A stretch of DNA of 64,000 nucleotides from positions 30,824 through 94,823 of the forward strand of contig CAZBMW010000011.1 of assembly GCA_964493425.1 (NCBI GenBank), read 5' to 3'. The notes below the pieces were generated by a model. The model ran no database searches. It was given only the letters and a program-made list of their open reading frames with translations, and was not told the origin of the DNA. This document shows, piece by piece, positions 57,694 through 64,000 of the stretch (position 1 is its first letter; every line of letters starts with the position of its first letter). Source of the stretch: CAYLMG01 sp964493425. Lineage in GTDB: Bacteria; Planctomycetota; Phycisphaerae; Sedimentisphaerales; Anaerobacaceae. The position numbers and the translations under genes were made by a program.

Positions 57694-58473
57694 TTACTTG
57701 TTTATATTCAGGAGACTCAAACTGTCACGCTCGATTATATTGCGAATTTCGCCGCGTGGAACGGTCGGTAAGCCGGTATCGCCAAGCAGCTTATTAAATC
57801 CCAAAAGCACTTCAATAATTTCGTTTGCCCGGCCAAGTGGAAATCCGCTGCCAAAAAGAAGCTTGTCCATTACTTTGGCCTCATAAGCTGAGACGACAAT
57901 ATTATAAACCTGCCAGATACGTTCTCTATCGATTGTCAAATCCGCATATACATTAGGATGCTTGGCAACCATTGCCAGAGTCTGCTCGACAAAAGGGACA
58001 CCCATACTGCCGATAATTATCTTAAGAGAACTGAATCTTCTTGCTATTTCATCCAGTAAAAACGGCTGAGCATATTCAAGGACCGCATCGCAGCCGAGAA
58101 TCTGCCCGTTGTGAAAAAATACAGGTATACCAAGCTGCTCGGCTGCCTCGTAAAAGAGCATCGCTCTACTGTGTGCGGGATGAAATGCGCAGGCTGAACA
58201 GTAAACAACTGTCCCTGAGAGACCGAGCTTGCTCGTAATAGAACTTAATTTCTTTTCGTCAATTACCTCATGGCTCGGCTCAACAAATGCAAATCCTACG
58301 AGCTTTTCGGTATGACTGCTGATATACTCGCCGAGCTTTTTGTTCTCTTCATCGTCCGCACTGATGTTTGCAAGAACAATGCATTTATCAACCGTCTCTG
58401 CGGCTGACAGATGTTCAGACAGTAAATCATCTCCTGCTGTGAAGTCGATGTGAGTATGGCAATCCACTATCAT
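57694..58473 (-). CDS. Amidohydrolase-family metal-dependent hydrolase
   Basis: 259 residues. MIVDCHTHIDF at the N-terminus gives the HxH metal ligands; PVFFHNGQILG supplies a later His, and LLFGSGFPLGRANEII resembles the final motif with Gly where an Asp is often found. Amidohydrolase_2-like (PF04909 type). Substrate unknown. Confidence 0.8.
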   Translation of the reverse strand: MIVDCHTHIDFTAGDDLLSEHLSAAETVDKCIVLANISADDEENKKLGEYISSHTEKLVGFAFVEPSHEVIDEKKLSSITSKLGLSGTVVYCSACAFHPAHSRAMLFYEAAEQLGIPVFFHNGQILGCDAVLEYAQPFLLDEIARRFSSLKIIIGSMGVPFVEQTLAMVAKHPNVYADLTIDRERIWQVYNIVVSAYEAKVMDKLLFGSGFPLGRANEIIEVLLGFNKLLGDTGLPTVPRGEIRNIIERDSLSLLNINK

Positions 58474-58590
58474 AAAAAATACCTTTAAGCAACCGTCTTA
58501 GAACAATTATAGACGACTAATTATCAACAATCAATGAAAACCGTCAAGTGCAAATATTTACTCTTTACCGCCATTTTTTTGACCAGATTC

Positions 58591-58619
58591 TTGACGTAAG
58601 TCGTATCAGGCTGTAATAT
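58591..58619 (+). promoter_or_regulatory. Sigma-70 type promoter for the zf-TFIIB/LemA/M48 operon
   Basis: TTGACG (58591-58596), 17 bases, TAATAT (58614-58619). The leader to the ATG 58724 is about 98 bases. Confidence 0.6.
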
Positions 58620-58723
58620 TACACAAATTGAGCTATATAGATATGAAAGAAAGTCACTGTAGTTTTTCGACTATGAATCTGTGATAAAAAACATCTGAAG
58701 GTAATTTTAATACGGAAGATACA

Positions 58724-59131
58724 ATGGATTGTCCAGTTTGCAAAAATGCGATGATTACTTTGGAACTCGCTGACGTAGAAATAGACCACTGCATTGAGTG
58801 CGGCGGAATCTGGCTTGATGCAGGCGAGCTCGAAATGTTGCTCTCGAACGCAGAAGCCGCTAAAAGGTTAATAGACTCTTTTAAAATTGATGCAAGCTGT
58901 ACAGAAAAACCCAGGCTTTGTCCCATTTGTGACAAAAAAATGCAAAAAGTGCTCGTCGGAAAATCCCCTCCTGTCCTGCTTATAGACAGATGCTCTAAAG
59001 GCCACGGCCTGTGGTTCGATAAGGGGGAATTGCAAAATATCATTGACAAAGCAGAGCTTGACAAAGAGAATAAAATACAAAAAATATTAGCTGATATTTT
59101 CAGCGAAGAAAAGAATGGAAGCCAAGTGTAA
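58724..59131 (+). CDS. Double zf-TFIIB zinc-ribbon protein
   Basis: 135 residues. Two zinc-ribbon units: CPVCKNAMITLELADVEIDH...CGGIWLDAGELEMLL and CPICDKKMQKVL...CSKGHGLWFDKGELQNII. Each has the C-x-x-C ... C-x-x-(C/G)-G-x-W-x-D-x-G-E of the zf-TFIIB family. The second ends in GHGLWFDKGE, with one Cys replaced by Gly-His. The protein is cytoplasmic and Lys/Glu-rich at the end. First gene of the run. Confidence 0.88.
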   Translation: MDCPVCKNAMITLELADVEIDHCIECGGIWLDAGELEMLLSNAEAAKRLIDSFKIDASCTEKPRLCPICDKKMQKVLVGKSPPVLLIDRCSKGHGLWFDKGELQNIIDKAELDKENKIQKILADIFSEEKNGSQV

Positions 59132-59170
59132 AACAAACATTTTTCACTGCTAGTTTTTAGGAGAAAAATT

Positions 59171-59248
59171 ATGTGGTATCTGGTTCTCGCAGGTGTTGGC
59201 GTAGTGTTGCTTATCATTGCTCTGATTTTGAAAAAAATGCAGCAGTAA
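59171..59248 (+). CDS. 25-residue single-pass membrane peptide
   Basis: ATG 59171 to TAA 59248 encodes MWYLVLAGVGVVLLIIALIL followed by KKMQQ. Seven bases before the ATG is AGGAG (59159-59163). A hydrophobic segment with a basic end and no signal cleavage site. It lies between the zinc-ribbon gene and lemA, all on one strand, so it may belong to a membrane complex with LemA or the M48 peptidase. Confidence 0.65.
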   Translation: MWYLVLAGVGVVLLIIALILKKMQQ

Positions 59249-59290
59249 AAATTACGAAAACAAAAAATTTAATCTCTAAGGAGAAAACCT

Positions 59291-59851
59291 ATGGTAGTAG
59301 CGCTTATCATTGCTGCTGTCATCGTGGGAATACTGGTTATTTCTATAATTGGTATTTATAACTCGCTGGTTCGGCTTAGAAACCAGGTTGACAACTCCTG
59401 GTCACAGATAGATGTCCAGCTCAAAAGGAGGCACGACCTCATTCCCAATCTTGTCGAAACTGCAAAAGGATATATGAAGCATGAAAGGGAAACTTTCGAG
59501 GAAATAACAAAAGCAAGAAGCCAAGCTATGGGCGCGAAGAACGTGGCTGAAGCATCAAAGGCCGAGGGCGCTCTCGGCGAGGCGCTCAGCAAATTCATGC
59601 TGGTTGTCGAAAACTATCCTGACCTCAAAGCCAATCAGAACTTTCTTGCCTTGCAGGAAGAGCTTACAAGCACTGAAAATAAAATCTCTTTTGCAAGGCA
59701 GAGCTATAACGACCAGGTTCTTTTCTTCAACAATAAAACCCAGATGTTCCCCTCGAATATAATCGCCTCTATGTTCAGTTTTACTAAACGTGACTTCTTC
59801 GAAATCGAAGCCCCTGCAGAAAGAGAAGTGCCGAAAGTAAGCTTTACCTGA
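59291..59851 (+). CDS. lemA: LemA family protein
   Basis: 186 residues. Membrane segment 1-22 (VVALIIAAVIVGILVISIIG), then NSLVRLRNQVDNSWSQIDVQ, LKRRHDLIPNLVETAKGYMK, AEGALGEALSKFMLVVENYP and NFLALQEELTSTENKISFAR, the LemA pattern of a helical bundle. Short C-terminus after FFEIEAPAE. AAGGAG upstream. Often next to M48 peptidases, as here. Confidence 0.95.
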   Translation: MVVALIIAAVIVGILVISIIGIYNSLVRLRNQVDNSWSQIDVQLKRRHDLIPNLVETAKGYMKHERETFEEITKARSQAMGAKNVAEASKAEGALGEALSKFMLVVENYPDLKANQNFLALQEELTSTENKISFARQSYNDQVLFFNNKTQMFPSNIIASMFSFTKRDFFEIEAPAEREVPKVSFT

Positions 59852-59982
59852 TAGATAAGAGCAGCAAATTTAATGTTGTATCTTTACATCAATCTATACT
59901 CTCTAATGTATAGCAGGATTTGTGTACATAAATTCACCTTCAGAAAAAATAAAAACCAACATTTGAAAGCTCACAACCGTAT

Positions 59983-61212
59983 ATGTGGGAACTGATTAGA
60001 ATCAACAAAAGAAACTCTGTCATATTGATAGTGATGATGGCTGTTGTCCTGCTGCTACTCGGCTTTATCATCGGCTCTGCCTTCTTCGGGCTGGATGCAG
60101 GTTTTTTCGGCATTATCATAGCAACTGCAATATGGCTGATTCTTACGTTAATCAGCTTCTCGAGCGGCGACCGTATCCTGCTGGCCTCGAGCAAAGCTGT
60201 TCCGGTAAGCCATGATGTTCATCCCCAGCTTTTTAACGTTGTCGAGGAAATGAAGATTGCTGCGGGCCTTCCGAAAGTACCAAGCATCTACATTATAAAC
60301 GACCCAGCCCCTAATGCCTTTGCAACGGGCAGGAATCCGGAAAATGCTTCAGTCGCCATAACAGCGGGTCTGCTCGGTAAACTAAATCGTGACGAGCTTC
60401 AAGGTGTGATGGCCCATGAGATAAGCCACATCGTGCACCGCGATATACTCTTTGTCACACTCGCGGGTATTATGTTAGGCTCAATTGTATTGCTTTCACA
60501 GGTTTTTCTAAGAGGGATGTTCTATAGCTCTATGGGCTCAAGAAGAAGATACTCTTCAGGCGGTAAAGGCGGCGGTCAGGCGCAGCTAATATTATTAATT
60601 ATTGCGATTGCCGCTGCGATTCTGGCACCGATTATGGCATATCTATTATATTTTGCACTTTCAAGGAGACGAGAATACCTTGCTGATGCAGGTGCAGCCC
60701 GGCTGACCAGATATCCTGAAGGCCTGGCGAGCGCGCTCGAGAAAATCGCAAACGACACATCGGCTCAGCTTTCGAGTGTGAACAAAGTGACAGCACCAAT
60801 GTATATAACCAATCCCTTCAAAAAAGGAAAGTCGAGAAAACTGTCCGACCTCACAAGCACACATCCCCCTATTTCGGAAAGGATAAGAATTCTTCGAAGT
60901 ATGACACACGGCGCATCGTTTAATGATTATTCAAGAGCCTACTCAGATATCACAAAGACAAAATCAGTTATCCCGGCTACCGCCTTAACGAAGGAACGAG
61001 TCGAGATTAGGGAAGCGCGGGAAAAAGAGGCAAAAAAGAAGCGAATAGAAAAACAAATCCACGATATCGGTGATATTATGAGAAGGGTGAACGGCTTTAT
61101 ATTCCTGACCTGTGTCTGCGGCCTGAAATTAAAAATTCCCCCAAATTTTAAGCAATCTACCGTGAAATGCCCAAGATGCCACAGAACTCTCGCCCTGCCA
61201 AAAGGTAACTAA
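59983..61212 (+). CDS. HtpX-like M48 membrane peptidase with C-terminal zinc ribbon
   Basis: 409 residues. Two N-terminal membrane segments (SVILIVMMAVVLLLLGFIIG and FFGIIIATAIWLILTLISFS), metal-site HEISH at about 145-149 (GVMAHEISHIVHRD), more membrane segments (LILLIIAIAAAILAPIMAYL) and the third-ligand region REYLADAGAA. The last about 45 residues carry CVCGLKLKIPPNF and CPRCHRTLALPK, a zinc ribbon not found in HtpX of E. coli. Membrane protein quality-control peptidase by family. Its stop overlaps the end of the next, convergent gene by four bases. Confidence 0.9.
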   Translation: MWELIRINKRNSVILIVMMAVVLLLLGFIIGSAFFGLDAGFFGIIIATAIWLILTLISFSSGDRILLASSKAVPVSHDVHPQLFNVVEEMKIAAGLPKVPSIYIINDPAPNAFATGRNPENASVAITAGLLGKLNRDELQGVMAHEISHIVHRDILFVTLAGIMLGSIVLLSQVFLRGMFYSSMGSRRRYSSGGKGGGQAQLILLIIAIAAAILAPIMAYLLYFALSRRREYLADAGAARLTRYPEGLASALEKIANDTSAQLSSVNKVTAPMYITNPFKKGKSRKLSDLTSTHPPISERIRILRSMTHGASFNDYSRAYSDITKTKSVIPATALTKERVEIREAREKEAKKKRIEKQIHDIGDIMRRVNGFIFLTCVCGLKLKIPPNFKQSTVKCPRCHRTLALPKGN

Positions 61213-61505
61213 CTTGCTCGGACGCCGAAGCTCATATTATCTACGAGCTTTCGCATCTTCTCGATATCTTTACCGAGCTTGTCCATTCTCTTTTTACAGA
61301 TAAAAGTGTATATGGCGTCTTCGGGCCTGCCGTCTCCGCCGTTATGACCATTGTGGCCATTACCCGATGCAACTTTCTGTGTAATATAATCGTTTATCAA
61401 CTGCCGCTGCTCTTTGAGCATCTTATGCAGAAGCTTAATAGTATCCTTCAGTACGACGATTTCCCGTTCTATGCTTGCAACTCTTTGTTTCATTGTAAGC
61501 ACCAT
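61209..61505 (-). CDS. Small coiled-coil protein of unknown function
   Basis: 98 residues from the ATG at 61505 (GAGG nine bases upstream). Helical: ASIEREIVVLKDTIKLLHKM and LKEQRQLINDYITQKVASGN, a spacer GNGHNGHNGGDGRPED, then DKLGKDIEKMRKLVDNM. No signal. Unknown role. Convergent with the M48 gene. Confidence 0.6.
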   Translation of the reverse strand: MVLTMKQRVASIEREIVVLKDTIKLLHKMLKEQRQLINDYITQKVASGNGHNGHNGGDGRPEDAIYTFICKKRMDKLGKDIEKMRKLVDNMSFGVRAS

Positions 61506-61785
61506 CGCACACATCCTCAAAAAATAGTTTTTTACAAACGAAGGCATGTAATGGTACCCAGCTAAAAATCAGGTTTGTACCTATAATTAATTACTATCTC
61601 CAAAGGGATTTTGTTCAAAACTAAATTACACATTAGGCCGGCCAATAAAAAACAGGAAATACAAATCAAAGGATTTATGACATTATCGAAGTTAAGGCAT
61701 TTAGAATCTTAAAATCGGCAATATCCTTATCTTGTTAATATCGCCGTGTTTATCGTTTATGTGATGAACAGCCGGATGTCGAATT

Positions 61786-62232
61786 CTAAGAAAAATGTTT
61801 ATCTAACCAGCCACAAGATACATCATTTCGCATATCAAAATGCTTGATGTATGGTTTTATATCAAGCACAGGAGTGCCGTCGAGCATATCAACTTCGCTA
61901 AAGTGTAGTTCGTCACCTTTGATACCTTCGATTCGCACTATGGACAGGCCGATATGATTTGGTCGATGAGGGCTTCTTATTGCGAATATGCCGTGTTCTT
62001 TATCTTCCAAAAATGGTTTACCGAGAATTTCTTGCCTTTGAGACTTGTGGAAAAAGTAAATGATAACGGCATGGCTGAAACCATCCAAATCCTTGAGACC
62101 CGGAGCATATTTGCTCTTTAGTTTTATGTATGCTTTGACATCTGGTTTGAATTTGCCCTGAATGGGTATATCTTTCGCAGTTTTATATGGCGAATGTATA
62201 ACGCCGATCGGAGACATCACAATTTTTTCCAT
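61786..62232 (-). CDS. TrmO/TsaA-like tRNA methyltransferase
   Basis: 148 residues from ATG 62232 (GTG 62247 is an alternative). Pattern: IGVIHSPYKTAKDIPIQGKF, GLKDLDGFSHAVIIYFFHKS, FAIRSPHRPNHIGLSIVRIE and DMLDGTPVLDIKPYIKHFD. Family acts on t6A37 in tRNA using S-adenosylmethionine. Naming is by the motifs RSPHRPNxIGLS and LDGTPVLDIKPY. Confidence 0.88.
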   Translation of the reverse strand: MEKIVMSPIGVIHSPYKTAKDIPIQGKFKPDVKAYIKLKSKYAPGLKDLDGFSHAVIIYFFHKSQRQEILGKPFLEDKEHGIFAIRSPHRPNHIGLSIVRIEGIKGDELHFSEVDMLDGTPVLDIKPYIKHFDMRNDVSCGWLDKHFS

Positions 62233-62289
62233 AAACTTGCCTATCACAACTAAATATATTATTTTTTTCTAATTCGATGTATGCCTATT

Positions 62290-62865
62290 CTAACATTTAT
62301 TAAATTCCGCGATATATGACGATTTCTTTTTTTCATCAGATTTCTTAGACAAACCAGCCTGCGACATAAGCCTGAGAATCTCGTCGGGGGTTATACCGTG
62401 AAAAGGTTTAGTCGGCTCGCTGATGTATAATCGGCCGTGTTCTTTTAGTTTTTTTGAAAGGCAATTTACTGTATCCTGTCTTTTATCCGGCTCTATATCG
62501 TGCAATACATAGAAGATTGAGATGACGTCATAGGAGCAATCAGGGACGTCAAGTTTTGTTATGTCACCAAGTATAAAGTCGATATCCGTATAGTTTCTCA
62601 ATCTTTTTCGAGCTTTAGAAATCCAGAAGCTTGAGATATCGACGCAGGTCAAGTGGCCGTTTTGAGACAGCTTTTTAGCAATGCACCGTGAGCCAATTCC
62701 ACCACCACAGCCAAAGTCCAAAACACTTTCATTACCTTTTAATTGAAAATTATTCACATATGAAGCGTAAAAAATAGACTCACCAAAAAGATTTTTGATT
62801 AAATCTTCCAGCCTCCACAGAAAAGAAGGCTTTTCAAAGTTACGTTTCCTGTCCTCTTGTCCCAT
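62290..62865 (-). CDS. Class I SAM-dependent methyltransferase
   Basis: 191 residues. Motif I VLDFGCGGGIGSRCIAKKLS, motif II region HLTCVDISSFWISKARKRL, IDFILGDITKLDVPDCSYDV and ISIFYVLHDIEPDKRQDTVN. Substrate unknown. On the same strand as the TrmO-like gene, 43 bases away. Confidence 0.88.
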   Translation of the reverse strand: MGQEDRKRNFEKPSFLWRLEDLIKNLFGESIFYASYVNNFQLKGNESVLDFGCGGGIGSRCIAKKLSQNGHLTCVDISSFWISKARKRLRNYTDIDFILGDITKLDVPDCSYDVISIFYVLHDIEPDKRQDTVNCLSKKLKEHGRLYISEPTKPFHGITPDEILRLMSQAGLSKKSDEKKKSSYIAEFNKC

Positions 62866-62954
62866 TGTGGTTTGTTCAAAATTTGCAGTTGTTGGAAAAA
62901 ATTATTCTTTCTGTATATACCACCTGAGATAAAAACTGACTTTTTCAGGGACGA

Positions 62955-64000
62955 TTATTTAATTAAAATAACGTAGTCCAGCATTTGACCTGGAATGGTT
63001 ATTATCTCGCCGGCTTTACTCTTTCGGCTCCACAGGCAGCAGTCTGCGAGCACGCAATCGTGGCCACGCCAAGTGGTTTTAATGCCTGTATCTCGAAAAC
63101 CAGCTAACGCGAGCGCTTCCCCAAGAGCCTCAGCCGCTTTTTGCGTTTCTTCGTCCGGTTTTCTTAAAGTGATTTTTGGAAAAGTACCCGTTGAATAAAG
63201 AACATAAATAGTAGCATTGTCGTTCAGCCGGAAGGACAGGTCAGTTTTCATTTTTGCATCGCTCAAACGGCGTGTAGCAATCCATGATGCCCCTACAACC
63301 TGCCTCGGCAGAATATCGAAGGTGTTGTCCGACGAGCCGTCAACATCGTAGTAAAACGGGCCCTGACTTTCGACGGGACGGTCGATGAAGACCGCAGGAT
63401 TGTCAGGATTGGAGCTATTCAAATCAGCGACGATGGCATTGTTGTCAACCGGCACAGGGCCGTCAGCAGGCTTTTGATAAATTACCATACTTTTGTTCAG
63501 CCCCCTACTATCGAGCACCTTGATTAAGTTTCGTCCAGGGCTCAGGGCGGACTTCCAGAAAAACACATTGTTGACATCAATGCCGGGGATAGTCGTCGCC
63601 GGGCCGCCCCGCTGTCTCTTTTCGCTATCAGGTAATCGGTAGTCGCCATTTTTGAGTTTGCCTTGGCTGACGCCGTTGAGTATAAGTTCGACTTCCGAGG
63701 CATCAGAGTAAACCTTGATACCATTATCCGGTTCGGTCTGGCGCAGGAAATGATGGCGGCCACAAAGGTGAAGAACAGGTTGTTCCGAGCCGTAGAATGC
63801 CTGAAAGAGATAGTAGATGTCTTTGGGCATACCTGCGAGAGTGATAATTCCCTTGGTGTTGCGGTTCTTCTTGAATTTCAGATTGTAGAATTCGCGAAAG
63901 TTCCACCAGAGAAACATCGGCCGGTTATTGGGGTCATCAACGCAAACGGTTTGTAGGCGGTATTCGGCAAACATACCTGCATATTCCTCCGGTTCGAATT
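62955..64000 (-). CDS. Glycoside hydrolase family 2-type protein, C-terminal part only
   Basis: The frame is open to the window end (FEPEEYAGMFAEYRLQ precedes the first Met at 63974), so the 5' part lies beyond base 64000. The visible 348 or so codons include EYAGMFAEYRLQ, DDPNNRPMFLWWNFREFYN, NRNTKGIITLAGMPKDIYYL and VELILNGVSQGKLKN, typical of the end of GH2 beta-galactosidase-like proteins (barrel end then beta domains with INGxxxG). The remaining part (FRLNDNATIYVLYSTGTFPK) is a further module. Catalytic residues are not in view. Confidence 0.75.
   Translation of the reverse strand, partial: FEPEEYAGMFAEYRLQTVCVDDPNNRPMFLWWNFREFYNLKFKKNRNTKGIITLAGMPKDIYYLFQAFYGSEQPVLHLCGRHHFLRQTEPDNGIKVYSDASEVELILNGVSQGKLKNGDYRLPDSEKRQRGGPATTIPGIDVNNVFFWKSALSPGRNLIKVLDSRGLNKSMVIYQKPADGPVPVDNNAIVADLNSSNPDNPAVFIDRPVESQGPFYYDVDGSSDNTFDILPRQVVGASWIATRRLSDAKMKTDLSFRLNDNATIYVLYSTGTFPKITLRKPDEETQKAAEALGEALALAGFRDTGIKTTWRGHDCVLADCCLWSRKSKAGEIITIPGQMLDYVILIK

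Noticed and set aside
58654..59217. A 187-codon minus frame
   Set aside because: It is opposite the zf-TFIIB gene and its composition (Ser/Phe/Ile-rich) is that of a shadow frame.

Overview
The window looks like a chromosomal contig of a planctomycete of the Phycisphaerae/Sedimentisphaerales type. The basis is several large secreted proteins that each carry a single half-dockerin segment of the form GDxNxDxxVxFxDFxxxAxxW, an anti-sigma protein fused to a pseudopilin-like domain, a MetX-MetW fusion, and many lipoproteins plus KdsB, which imply a diderm envelope. This is inferred from protein types only; no rRNA is present.

Layout. 1-4.7 kb: purH (3' end cut by the window edge), a PQQ-propeller lipoprotein, a small conserved protein, and an ECF sigma/anti-sigma pair. 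4.7-6.5 kb: repeat-rich accessory DNA with a structured leader (copy A), a QNKAN-repeat ORF, a perfect palindrome, an AT-rich two-gene unit and an array of hairpins. 6.6-13.1 kb: three large secreted, repeat-rich surface proteins with half-dockerins. Two of them sit between 156-bp direct repeats, one of which is a relic of the queG 3' end. 13.1-17.4 kb: queG, mtnP, a coiled-coil lipoprotein and pyrG. 17.6-20.3 kb: an AT-rich restriction-modification island (unknown protein, DpnA-like methyltransferase, MutH/Sau3AI-like nuclease broken by an ochre codon, membrane protein), followed by leader copies B and C and a QNEPN-repeat ORF. 21-29.4 kb: kdsB, a SurA/PpiD-like membrane protein operon, a TPR protein, ribH-nusB-parA-like, and an odd acyltransferase. 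29.6-32.6 kb: PIG-L deacetylase, GT4 and a stop-interrupted GH100-like gene, then tRNA-Val(CAC). 32.7-39.9 kb: a metal-homeostasis block (nikR; a probable operon of secreted dockerin protein, pseudopilin and a ZnuABC-like transporter; cupin; OprB-like porin; NicO-type exporter/importer). 40-52 kb: metX-metW fusion, Lys-rich DNA-binding protein, holA, gyrA, homocysteine methyltransferase, lipoprotein, S41 peptidase, HhH protein, catalytically degenerate GH10-like protein. 52-64 kb: partner-switching regulators, PGRP amidase, Rrf2 regulator, MazG-like protein, NSS transporter with small subunit, amidohydrolase, a zf-TFIIB/25-aa peptide/LemA/M48 operon, TrmO-like protein, methyltransferase, and a GH2 C-terminal fragment running off the window.

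The strongest candidate for something undescribed is the three-copy leader. It has a promoter with a fixed 16-nt spacer, then a hairpin TGTGTT-AGNA-AACACA, a second hairpin whose stem sequence differs between copies A and C while pairing is kept, a GGCC-N4-GGCC hairpin, and an AAGTCA-type tail. In copies A and C this lies about 100 nt upstream of an ATG that opens an ORF carrying related Q-N-(K/E)-(A/P)-N repeats. Other points worth a second look: the queG-flanked surface-protein cassette, the hairpin array with changing stems and constant flanks, two genes split by single in-frame stops, and several enzymes whose catalytic residues have been replaced (PyrG triad Glu, E2 DHR/DG motif, both GH10 glutamates).
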